DNA of 17,891 nucleotides from Desulfobacterales bacterium (lineage in GTDB: Bacteria; Desulfobacterota; Desulfobacteria; Desulfobacterales; ETH-SRB1): positions 1 to 17,891 of the forward strand of contig JASEIZ010000013.1 of the NCBI GenBank assembly GCA_030017395.1, in the 5' to 3' direction. Within the stretch, counting starts at the first letter, position 1. Every line of letters begins with the position of its first letter. The notes beneath the pieces are model-generated. The model saw only the letters and a list, made by a program, of their open reading frames with translations, made no database searches and was not told the origin of the DNA. Below are positions 7,649 through 15,534 of the stretch, one piece after another. A program made the translations under genes and the position numbers.

Positions 7649-7875
7649 TCACCGCTGAGGCGCAGAGGTCGCGGAGAATTTGTTTCTTTTTTGCTTTCCG
7701 CTGAGAGGGCGGAAAACAAAAACATGCATCCCTGTGGGACAAAGAAATAACTATTTGAACTTCAATACAATATTACTATTGTAAAGCTTGATATTTTCTT
7801 TTGCCGTCCTCTCAACGGCAAAAGAAATAATATTTAACTCTGCGTTCTTTGCGTCTCAAGCGAAGCGGGCGGTGA
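7649..7875. repeat. Imperfect inverted-repeat element, copy 2 (gatA-gatB gap)
   Basis: This element fills most of the 314-base gap between gatA and gatB. Its outer ends TCACCGC (7649-7655) and GCGGTGA (7869-7875) are complementary, and the arms carry the CGCAGAG/GCGTTCTTTGCG wording of copy 1. Two internal hairpins stand out. TTTCCGC/GCGGAAA (7695-7701, 7709-7715) has a 7-base loop. A perfect 13-bp stem (7795-7807 with 7815-7827) has loop CCTCTCA. The centre differs from copy 1, so the family is held together by its ends and the CCGTCCTCTC segment. The remaining bases up to gatB (7876-7955) hold only its ribosome-binding site. Confidence 0.75.
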
Positions 7876-7955
7876 AACAATATAAAAAATACCTTGTCGA
7901 ATTAACGAATTAGAGCACTTAGGCTTAAGGATCAGGCATAAGGAGAATACACACT

Positions 7956-9383
7956 ATGGCTTACGAAGCTGTCATAGGTCTTGAAATACATGTCCAACTA
8001 AATTGCAGCAGCAAAATGTTTTGCGATTGTCCAAACAGACCCGGAGACGACCCGAATACTAATATCTGCCCGATCTGCCTCTGGCTGCCCGGCACTGTGC
8101 CTATGTTCAGCATTGAAACCATTGAAAAGGCTACGCTGGCCTGTCTGGGACTGAACTGCGAGATTCAGCCGCTAAGTGCATTTGATCAGAAGGTTTATTA
8201 CTATCCTGATCTGCCTAAAGGATTTCAGCTTTCACAGCACCACATGCCCCTGGCCAAAGGCGGGTATGTGGAAATTATCGATGAAAATAAAAAGCCCAAA
8301 AAACTGCGCCTGCACCATGTCCACATGGAAGAAGATGTTGCCAAGCTTGTCCATGAAACCGAAGGGCGCACTCCGATCAGCCTGGTTGACTTCAACAGGG
8401 CAGGAACCCCTTTGATTGAAATTGTTACCGAACCTTGCATGCACAACCCCCATGACGCCATGGAATTTTTAAAAACCCTGCGACGCGAAATTCGATATAC
8501 AGGAAGCGCCGAGTGCAGCATGGAACAGGGAACCATGAGATGTGACGCAAATATTTCCTTGCGGCCTGAAGGCAGCGAGGAGCTTAATACCAAGGTGGAA
8601 ATTAAAAACATGAATTCCATCCACAATGTCGGAGATGCCATTGCCTATGAGATCAAACGCCAGACCGAATCTCTTAATAACGGGGAGCCGATTGTATTGC
8701 ACACCCGGCTGTGGAATCCTGAAAAGCGAATCACTACTGCGATGCGGGCAAAAGCTGAAGGACCATGCGTGCCGGATCCGGCTGTGTCCCAGATTGTTGT
8801 AACCGATGAATGGCTGAAAAAAATCGCTGCCCGCTTGCCGGAAATGCCAAACCGGAAAATCAGCCGATTTGTTGCTCAGTATGGACTGATGCATGATGAG
8901 GCCGTGCAGATGAGTTCGGAAATAGAGTTGTCCGCATATTTTGAAGCAGTTGTTAAAAGTGGCCCTTCCCCTCGAACAGCAGCCAGCTGGATTTCAACGC
9001 AACTGATCCCTGCCATGAAAGAACAGGGTTATGAGTTTAAAGATTTATCTGTAACTCCGGCACAATTTGCAGGCTTGATTAGTATGCTGGAAAAAGATAA
9101 AATCAATTCGAATTCAGCCAGGGTTGTACTGGCAAAACTTTTTGAAACCAGCCGGACGCCGGAAGAAATTGTTGAACAATTCGGTTTCATGCAGGTTTCG
9201 GACATGGATGCTCTTGAGTCTATTGTAAAACAGGTGATCGAAAAAAATCCTTCTGCGGTTGAAAATTATAAAAACGGCAACAAAAAATCCACGGGTTTTC
9301 TGATTGGTCAGGCCATGAAGCTGTCCAAAGGCAAAGCCAATCCTAAACGTCTGCAGGAAATTTTTAAAGAAAAACTAATTTAA
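7956..9383 (+). CDS. gatB: Asp/Glu-tRNA amidotransferase subunit GatB, with an altered active-site segment
   Basis: GatB is the kinase and transamidase subunit that phosphorylates the tRNA-bound Asp or Glu and transfers ammonia to it. The 475 residues match normal GatB length. Conserved features are IGLEIHVQL (7-15, metal-ligand Glu10 and His12), a four-cysteine zinc site (Cys23, 25, 38, 41), YYYPDLPKG (81-89), HMEED (123-127), DFNRAGTPLIEIVTEP (145-160), RCDANIS (195-201), VEIKNMNS (214-221) and the tail KANPKRLQEI. One departure is notable: where GatB normally reads AHDYRYFPDPDL, this protein has about three fewer residues and reads EGPCVPDPAV (268-277). AAGGAGA lies ten bases before the ATG. 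It is in line with aspS-gatC and gatA but separated from gatA by a repeat element. Confidence 0.93.
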   Translation: MAYEAVIGLEIHVQLNCSSKMFCDCPNRPGDDPNTNICPICLWLPGTVPMFSIETIEKATLACLGLNCEIQPLSAFDQKVYYYPDLPKGFQLSQHHMPLAKGGYVEIIDENKKPKKLRLHHVHMEEDVAKLVHETEGRTPISLVDFNRAGTPLIEIVTEPCMHNPHDAMEFLKTLRREIRYTGSAECSMEQGTMRCDANISLRPEGSEELNTKVEIKNMNSIHNVGDAIAYEIKRQTESLNNGEPIVLHTRLWNPEKRITTAMRAKAEGPCVPDPAVSQIVVTDEWLKKIAARLPEMPNRKISRFVAQYGLMHDEAVQMSSEIELSAYFEAVVKSGPSPRTAASWISTQLIPAMKEQGYEFKDLSVTPAQFAGLISMLEKDKINSNSARVVLAKLFETSRTPEEIVEQFGFMQVSDMDALESIVKQVIEKNPSAVENYKNGNKKSTGFLIGQAMKLSKGKANPKRLQEIFKEKLI

Positions 9384-9452
9384 ACCACGGGCAACCGGTT
9401 GACCTGTCATCTTGGCCAGAGATCTTTGCAAAAACACAAGGAGGTTTGAATC

Positions 9453-10538
9453 ATGTTGAAATCGCACAGAATGGAGAGACCTTTTGTTAAACATGGCAGT
9501 AATTTTGTATATCTTTTTTTTGCATTCATTATGCTATCGTGTTTTTTATTTACTTGTAACGGAATCGCATCAGATTCCCCTGCCGAGTCTAAAGGTAAAA
9601 AGCTAAAGATTCTTCATGTCATGAGCTACCACTATCCCTGGAAATGGACGGAAGACCAATTAAACGGTTTCAAATTTGCTCTTAAGGATGTGGATATTGA
9701 ATACAAGATATTCCAAATGGATACAAAAAGAAAAAGTGACGAAGCTTGGAAACAAAAGGTTGCTAATGAAGCCATTGAACTCATCAAAAACTGGAAACCT
9801 GATTTGGTTTACACAAACGATGATGTTGCCCAAAAATATGTAGTGACAAAATTTATTAACGACAAAATCCCTTTTGTGTTTAGCGGTGTCAATGCTGATC
9901 CGTTGGAATATGGTTTTGTAGGCAGTAAAAACATCACAGGGGTACTGGAACAGGAGCATTTTATAGCGTCGGTAAATTTATTAAAAAAGATTGATCCAAG
10001 AGTAAAGAAAATAGCCGTTATTCTGGATGATGGACCGACCTGGCCTGGAGTCGTTTGCCGCATGAAATCAAAATTAAACCAGATACAGGATGTTAAATTT
10101 GTTCGATGGGAAGTAATAAAAACATTTTCCCAGTATAAAGACATAATAACATCACTTCAAAATGAGGTTGATGCCATCGCACTGTTGGGGATTTTTACCT
10201 ATAAAGATATTGATGGAAAGAATGTAGAATATACCGATGTGCTTAAATGGACGGCTGAACATAGTCGGTTGCCGGATTTTAGCTTTTGGGCGGATAGAAT
10301 ATCATACGGCACTCTTTGCACCGTAACCGTTTCCGGATATGAGCAGGGCCTGGCAGCGGGTAAAATGGCAAGAAAAATATTAATCGATGGAGATAGCCCA
10401 AACAGTATCCAAATGCTTCCAACGCTGAAGGGAGAACCTGTGATAAGTCTTGCCAGGGCAAACAAACTTGGTTTGACTGTAGAAACAGAAATTTTACTCT
10501 CTTCTCAAGTCATCGATAAATTTAACTGGGAAAAATAA
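9453..10538 (+). CDS. ABC-type substrate-binding protein, periplasmic (ABC_sub_bind type)
   Basis: A 361-residue exported protein. It has a charged N-terminus followed by a hydrophobic stretch (about 18-38) typical of a Sec signal peptide. Cysteines at its end (LFTC, LSC) make poor lipoboxes, so cleavage near GIAS is more likely than lipidation. The mature part has a two-lobed periplasmic-binding layout: LKILHVMSYHYPW at the start, KPDLVYTNDDVAQKYV, IPFVFSGVNADP and a late GYEQGLAAGKMARKIL helix. No permease or ATPase gene is nearby. Instead, its TAA is followed immediately by the ATG of a sensor kinase, so I infer that it detects a ligand and passes the state to the kinase. AAGGAGG lies eight bases before the ATG. 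The ligand is unknown. Confidence 0.8.
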   Translation: MLKSHRMERPFVKHGSNFVYLFFAFIMLSCFLFTCNGIASDSPAESKGKKLKILHVMSYHYPWKWTEDQLNGFKFALKDVDIEYKIFQMDTKRKSDEAWKQKVANEAIELIKNWKPDLVYTNDDVAQKYVVTKFINDKIPFVFSGVNADPLEYGFVGSKNITGVLEQEHFIASVNLLKKIDPRVKKIAVILDDGPTWPGVVCRMKSKLNQIQDVKFVRWEVIKTFSQYKDIITSLQNEVDAIALLGIFTYKDIDGKNVEYTDVLKWTAEHSRLPDFSFWADRISYGTLCTVTVSGYEQGLAAGKMARKILIDGDSPNSIQMLPTLKGEPVISLARANKLGLTVETEILLSSQVIDKFNWEK

Positions 10539-12914
10539 ATGAAACTCACATTGCAAATTAAAATCCTTTTAATCACCATAGCCATTATTATTCTGTCGAT
10601 CAGCGCAAACAGTGTGATTAACAGTGTAATTTTTGTCAATGAATACACCAATGTTCTTGGTGAGAAATCCTTTGCTGTTGGTCAATCACTTAAAATACAG
10701 CTTGATCGTCTATTAAGGCTAAATATCCCCCTGGACAAATTAGTCGGATTTGAAAAACAATGCTCGGATCTGGTGAACACATATGACGACATACTTTATG
10801 CAGCGGTACTGGATACAAACAACATAATCCTCTTTCATAATGATATGTCTCAGCATGGAAGGAAACTCTATTATATTCCTAAATCCGATATTCATTCATT
10901 TAAACAGAAATTTTTTGAACTGAAAAATGAAGCATCTGAAACGATTTATCAATCAAGAATTCCTATAATCGACAGCCATAAAGAGTATCAAGGAATGGTG
11001 ATCATTGGATTCTCGGATGAGGCTATTAAAGCCAAAAGAAACCGTATGATTTTCGCCTCAGTACTCATAGGTGTGTTCTCTGTGGCATTTGCTGCCTGTT
11101 TGGTTGTTTCCTTAATTCATTTAATCGTTTCCAAGCCTCTCAATAAATTTATATCAGATATTCAATTAATTCGATCTGCTAAAGCTGATGAATTGCAGCT
11201 GATAAAATCTCGATCAAACGATGAGATTGGGCAGTTAAAGAAAGCGTTTAATGACTTGATGGCTGATTTAAACGCGTCGAATAATAAAATTAAGAAATAT
11301 ACCGAACAGCTTGAATCAGAAATACAGGCTCGCACCGCTGAATTAACCATAGCCAATCAAAAGCTTCAGCATGATATGATTGTCATTAAAGAAACAGACA
11401 AAGCGCTTAAAAAAAGTGAATTCAAATACCGGTCAATGATGGAATCCATGACCGATCCGGTCTATATCTGTTCCCCTGATTTTAAGGTTGAATACATGAA
11501 TCCGGCAATGATTAATCGCATTGGGCGGAATGCTGTCGGAGAGCCCTGCCACAGCGCCATACACGGCAAGAACAAAAAATGTGATTGGTGCGTTTTTGAT
11601 AAGGTTGCAAAAAATGAAACAATCGAGACGACTGTTCTGAGTCCGCTTGATAAAAGAAACTATCGCCAGATACACATGCCGATCGTTCACCGTGATGGAA
11701 CGGTGTCGAAAATGAGCCTCTTTAGGGATATAACAGACCTTTTAATTGCCGTTGAAGAGAAAGAAAAAGCCAAAGCACAGTTGTTGCAATCCCAAAAGAT
11801 GGAATCTATCGGCACTTTGGCGGGCGGTATTGCACATGACTTTAATAATCTGATGACAACCGTTATCGGCAATGCTCACCTGGTATTAATGTTAACAGGC
11901 AAGGATGATCCGGTTCGTAAAAAGATAGAAGCTATTGAAGCCGCCGGGGGAAAAGCCGCTGATTTGACCCGGCAGATTCTCGCCTTCAGTCGTAAACAGA
12001 TGATTCAGCCTAAGGTTTTAGATATCAATGAGGTATTAACGGACATAAAGAGTATGCTTGTTCGTTTGGTTGAAGAGAGTATAGAGATGAAGATGATTTA
12101 CGAACCTGCCTTATGGCCCGTAAAGATGGACCCTTCCCAGATTAATCAGATAGTAATTAATCTTGTCACCAACGCCAGGGACGCCATGCCGGCAGGAGGA
12201 AAGCTTACCATTGAGACGGCCAACGCAAATCTGGATGAAAACTATTTTCGCGAGCACGGTGTCGAAAAGCAGCCAGGCTCTTATGTGATGTTGTCTGTGA
12301 GTGATACCGGTATCGGGATGGACAAAGAAACCCTGGAACATATATTCGAACCTTTCTATACCACCAAGGAGGTGGACAAAGGCACGGGTTTAGGCTTGTC
12401 CACAGTATATGGCGTTGTCAAACAAAATAAGGGTTTTGTGTGGGTCGACAGTGAACCCGGGCAAGGATCAACCTTTAAGATATACCTGCCTGTAACAAAG
12501 GGCGATCCTGGAACAAAGAAAAAAGACCTGCCCCGCGATTATGTGCCCAAAGGCTCTGAAAACATTTTAATCGTGGAAGATGATCTTTCGGTTCGCAAGC
12601 TGATCTGCGAATTTCTGGATCAATACGGATATCAGGTGCTGGAAGCGGAAAATGGTGAAAAAGCCATAAAGATAGCCGGCAAGCACAATGGCCCGATACA
12701 TCTGTTGATAACCGATGTGGTGATGCCGAAGATGAGTGGTCGTGAAGTTGCGGACAATCTGAAATCACATCGACCGGAAATTAAGGTTCTTTACATATCA
12801 GGATATACGGATAGAAACTTACCCGGCTTTTTGGAGGAAGGCGCTAATTTTCTTAAAAAGCCGTTTTCACCGGAAGTTTTGGCGCACAAGGTACGGGAGG
12901 CGCTGGATAGTTGA
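10539..12914 (+). CDS. Membrane hybrid histidine kinase with PAS and receiver domains
   Basis: A 791-residue inner-membrane sensor. TM1 is about 7-32, then a periplasmic sensing region (about 35-168), TM2 about 170-195, HAMP about 196-250, and a coiled coil with a PAS domain (about 290-400). HisKA follows with phospho-accepting His433 in GGIAHDFNN. The ATPase domain shows N-box Asn545 in NLVTNARDAM, DTGIGM (589-594) and GTGLGLS (615-621). The receiver domain (about 675-790) has the acidic pair Asp681/682, phospho-acceptor Asp726 in LLITDVVMP and Lys774. All catalytic residues are present. The PAS domain carries PCHSAIHGKNKKCDWC with Cys337, 348 and 351, which could hold a metal or act as a redox element. 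The start codon abuts the stop of the binding-protein gene, indicating translational coupling. No separate DNA-binding regulator lies nearby, so the output is unknown. Confidence 0.92.
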   Translation: MKLTLQIKILLITIAIIILSISANSVINSVIFVNEYTNVLGEKSFAVGQSLKIQLDRLLRLNIPLDKLVGFEKQCSDLVNTYDDILYAAVLDTNNIILFHNDMSQHGRKLYYIPKSDIHSFKQKFFELKNEASETIYQSRIPIIDSHKEYQGMVIIGFSDEAIKAKRNRMIFASVLIGVFSVAFAACLVVSLIHLIVSKPLNKFISDIQLIRSAKADELQLIKSRSNDEIGQLKKAFNDLMADLNASNNKIKKYTEQLESEIQARTAELTIANQKLQHDMIVIKETDKALKKSEFKYRSMMESMTDPVYICSPDFKVEYMNPAMINRIGRNAVGEPCHSAIHGKNKKCDWCVFDKVAKNETIETTVLSPLDKRNYRQIHMPIVHRDGTVSKMSLFRDITDLLIAVEEKEKAKAQLLQSQKMESIGTLAGGIAHDFNNLMTTVIGNAHLVLMLTGKDDPVRKKIEAIEAAGGKAADLTRQILAFSRKQMIQPKVLDINEVLTDIKSMLVRLVEESIEMKMIYEPALWPVKMDPSQINQIVINLVTNARDAMPAGGKLTIETANANLDENYFREHGVEKQPGSYVMLSVSDTGIGMDKETLEHIFEPFYTTKEVDKGTGLGLSTVYGVVKQNKGFVWVDSEPGQGSTFKIYLPVTKGDPGTKKKDLPRDYVPKGSENILIVEDDLSVRKLICEFLDQYGYQVLEAENGEKAIKIAGKHNGPIHLLITDVVMPKMSGREVADNLKSHRPEIKVLYISGYTDRNLPGFLEEGANFLKKPFSPEVLAHKVREALDS

Positions 12915-13090
12915 AGCATGGTTGTTTTCTTGTTGTTGTCTGATATTTCAACAATTCTAAGATGTTACGTTTTTTAATTTTTTTTTGATTCAACAAAAAA
13001 AATCTTGATATGCGTTTTTAAAAAGAATATTGTGTCTCACTTTTTATGGTGGCTACTTTCAAAACAAACCTAAATAATTAAGGAGAAAAA

Positions 13091-14401
13091 ATGCAATCAC
13101 CATCAAGTTTAGAGGTTAAGCAAACCCAGAATATAGAAGAGAAGGATGACGAACCGCCAAGTAGTTGTTTCCCTTTTGTCGAAAATTCTTATCCCCTATC
13201 GACCAATTCTTTTATTAATCTATCGAACAATTTAATTTCTTCAATTATCCCTAAAAAAACCAAATCAAAAATACTCCCGGTTACCTTCAGCTTTAGAAAA
13301 AAGTTTTTTCCAACAATTTCAACAAAGAAATGGAATGATTGGCATTGGCAAATCAGCAACAGGGTTTGTAGTTTAGAACAATTGAAACGTTTTATTAAAA
13401 TCTTTCCAGAAGAAGAAAGCATTTTTAAACAACTTAATTCAAAATTGCCGGTTGGCATTACACCGTATTACATGAGTCTTTTGTCACCAGATAAACCAGA
13501 ACACCCGTTACGTCGAACAGTAGTTCCAACAATACATGAACTTTTTAAATCGCCTGAAGAGAAAGACGACCCTCTGGGAGAAGAACATCAAAGCCCCGTG
13601 CCGGGACTCGTTCATCGTTATCCTGATCGGGTGCTTTTTCTAATTCTTGATTTTTGTTCTACTTACTGTCGCTATTGCACACGTTCTCGTGTTGTCGGCC
13701 ATGGATCGATTCTTCCTGCAAGATCTCGTTTGGAAAAGGCAATTGAATACATAAAGAACAATCCTGCAATTCGTGATGTTCTTATTTCAGGAGGAGATCC
13801 GCTTACTTTGAGCGATAACAGATTAGAATGGCTTCTTATACGTTTAAGACAAATTCCGCATGTTGAAATCATACGTATTGGAACCAAGGCTCCGGCAGTG
13901 TTACCTCAGAGAATTACGCCTAACTTGGTGAAAATGTTACGAAAATACCATCCATTGTTGATGAGCTTGCATTTTACTCATCCCGAAGAATGTACTCCAG
14001 AAGCATATCGTGCCTGCAATATGCTTGCTAATGCCGGCATTCCTTTGGGTTCTCAAACAGTGTTGCTCAAAGGCATCAACGATGATGTGCCAACAATGAA
14101 AACCCTTATGCACCAACTCCTTAAAATGCGAGTAAGGCCTTATTATCTTTACCAGTGTGATCTTATCACAGGCTCAAGTCATTTTAGAACATCTATTGAT
14201 AAAGGTTTGGAAATCATTCAAGGGTTGAGAGGACATACCAGTGGATATGCTGTTCCACATTATGTTATAGATGCTCCTGGCGGCGGCGGTAAAATACCGT
14301 TAATGCCTGATTACCTTATGAGAAGAGAAGGAAATAATTTATTACTCAAAAACTATGAAGACCGCATTTTCCGATATACTGATACAGTAAATTGTTGTTA
14401 G
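13091..14401 (+). CDS. kamA: Lysine 2,3-aminomutase family radical SAM enzyme (KamA/AblA-like)
   Basis: Radical SAM, PLP-dependent aminomutase of 436 residues; KamA converts L-lysine to L-beta-lysine. The Fe-S motif is Cys189-x3-Cys193-x2-Cys196, followed by Arg198. SGGDPL (233-238) follows, then the PLP lysine Lys401 in DAPGGGGK. Asp357 (YQCDL) and Asp394 correspond to the two aspartates that bind the lysine side-chain amine in clostridial KAM, which favours lysine over glutamate as substrate. The core begins at KKWNDWHWQ (79). The first 78 residues are a low-complexity, Ser/Lys-rich extension of unknown role. The C-terminus stops at NCC, short of the clustered zinc cysteines of clostridial KAM, although the equivalent of its Cys268 is kept (Cys309). 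AAGGAG precedes the ATG. It is followed 124 bases later by two ATP-grasp genes. An EpmB-type role on EF-P is less likely given length and context. Confidence 0.88.
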   Translation: MQSPSSLEVKQTQNIEEKDDEPPSSCFPFVENSYPLSTNSFINLSNNLISSIIPKKTKSKILPVTFSFRKKFFPTISTKKWNDWHWQISNRVCSLEQLKRFIKIFPEEESIFKQLNSKLPVGITPYYMSLLSPDKPEHPLRRTVVPTIHELFKSPEEKDDPLGEEHQSPVPGLVHRYPDRVLFLILDFCSTYCRYCTRSRVVGHGSILPARSRLEKAIEYIKNNPAIRDVLISGGDPLTLSDNRLEWLLIRLRQIPHVEIIRIGTKAPAVLPQRITPNLVKMLRKYHPLLMSLHFTHPEECTPEAYRACNMLANAGIPLGSQTVLLKGINDDVPTMKTLMHQLLKMRVRPYYLYQCDLITGSSHFRTSIDKGLEIIQGLRGHTSGYAVPHYVIDAPGGGGKIPLMPDYLMRREGNNLLLKNYEDRIFRYTDTVNCC

Positions 14402-14525
14402 AGTTGTTAATATGATTGAACGGTTACATATGATTTTCCCAAAGTTTAGAAATGAATCAGAATGATGCAATAATATGGCACGGAATGCTTTATTAAGAAA
14501 CCCCAAAAGAAAAAGAAATTAAAAA

Positions 14526-15524
14526 ATGAATATTGGACTAACTTACGATTTGCGTTCAGATTATCTGGCTTCAGGATACACCGAAGAAGAAACTGCCGAA
14601 TTTGACCATGACGATACAATTACAGCAATTGAAAGCGCCTTGCAGGTTCTTGGTTATAAAACCGAACGCATAGGGAATGCACGAAAGCTGACAGAGTGTC
14701 TTGTAAAAGGAAAAAGATGGCCGCTTGTATTTAACATTGCAGAAGGATTAAATGGTATTGCACGTGAAGCTCAAGTACCTGCTATTCTTGATCTTTATGA
14801 GATTTATTATACTTTTTCCGATCCTTTAATAATGAGTCTTACACTTCACAAGGGAATAACAAAAAAAGTGGTTCGCGACAGTGGTTTTTCTACACCGGAT
14901 TTCTATGTTGTCGAACACAAAGCCGATGCTTTAAAAGTTTCTTTTGACCCTCCTTTTTTTGTAAAACCGGTTGCAGAAGGAACTGGAAAAGGAATTACTC
15001 AAAATTCCATTGTCTGGGAACGAGAAAATCTTCAAAGCATATGTAAAGAACTTCTTTATAAATATCATCAACCTGTGCTTGTAGAAAAATATCTTTCCGG
15101 GCGCGAATTTACAGTCGGCATTGTTGGCACAGGTGAAAATGCGAAAGTACTTGGAACACTTGAAGTTTTATTGCTTGATGGTGCTGAAAAAAATGTTTAC
15201 TCATATTTTAATAAGGAACATTATAAAAAACTTGTGGAATATCATCTTCTTTTTCCGGAAAACGACAACACAGTTCAGGAAGCTGAAAATTTGGCACTTA
15301 AAATATGGCGGGTGTTAGGATGCAGAGATGGCGGCAGAGTGGATTTGCGCTGTGATGAGTATGGGAAACCGTTTTTTCTGGAAGTAAACCCGCTTCCCGG
15401 CCTACATCCTGAGCATTCTGATTTGCCCATTCTTTGTAATAAACTTGGCTTTTCTTATGTTGAGTTAATTAATCAAATTGTCACTTCTGCTATTAGTCGG
15501 GTTCCTGTGAAAAAGGCGTGGTAA
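14526..15524 (+). CDS. D-Ala-D-Ala ligase-like ATP-grasp enzyme
   Basis: A 332-residue ATP-grasp ligase with the Ddl fold. Such enzymes activate a carboxylate as acyl phosphate and join it to an amine. Visible are VFNIAEGLNG (68-77, where Ddl has a histidine-glycine pair), FFVKPVAEGTGKGI (144-157, ATP-binding Lys147 and glycine loop), LVEKYLSGREFTVGI (185-199), and the metal-binding run GRVDLRC..FLEVNPLPGL with Asp273, Glu286 and Asn288. The D-Ala-binding histidine region differs from true Ddl, and the gene sits beside an aminomutase rather than in a mur cluster. I therefore infer a ligase for a small amino-acid conjugate rather than cell-wall D-Ala-D-Ala. There is no good Shine-Dalgarno (A-rich leader only). 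The next gene starts ten bases after its stop. Sampled stretches are A+T-rich compared with the gat region. Confidence 0.82.
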   Translation: MNIGLTYDLRSDYLASGYTEEETAEFDHDDTITAIESALQVLGYKTERIGNARKLTECLVKGKRWPLVFNIAEGLNGIAREAQVPAILDLYEIYYTFSDPLIMSLTLHKGITKKVVRDSGFSTPDFYVVEHKADALKVSFDPPFFVKPVAEGTGKGITQNSIVWERENLQSICKELLYKYHQPVLVEKYLSGREFTVGIVGTGENAKVLGTLEVLLLDGAEKNVYSYFNKEHYKKLVEYHLLFPENDNTVQEAENLALKIWRVLGCRDGGRVDLRCDEYGKPFFLEVNPLPGLHPEHSDLPILCNKLGFSYVELINQIVTSAISRVPVKKAW

Positions 15525-15534
15525 AAAGAAAATT

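Noticed and set aside
8225..8894. Long open frames on the minus strand across gatB
   Set aside because: Shadows of the GatB coding frame with no ribosome-binding site and no recognisable family.
9392..9401. CAACCGGTTG palindrome after gatB
   Set aside because: Ten-base palindrome with no T run; too short to call an operator or terminator.
12979..13002. TTTTTTTTG/CAAAAAAAA stem after the kinase as a terminator
   Set aside because: Nearly pure A/T pairing with no GC core; could end transcription but is not a convincing intrinsic terminator.
14526..15524. Calling this gene ddlA/ddlB for cell-wall D-Ala-D-Ala
   Set aside because: The Ddl fold is present, but the substrate-binding histidine region differs and the neighbours are an aminomutase and an ATP-grasp-GNAT fusion.
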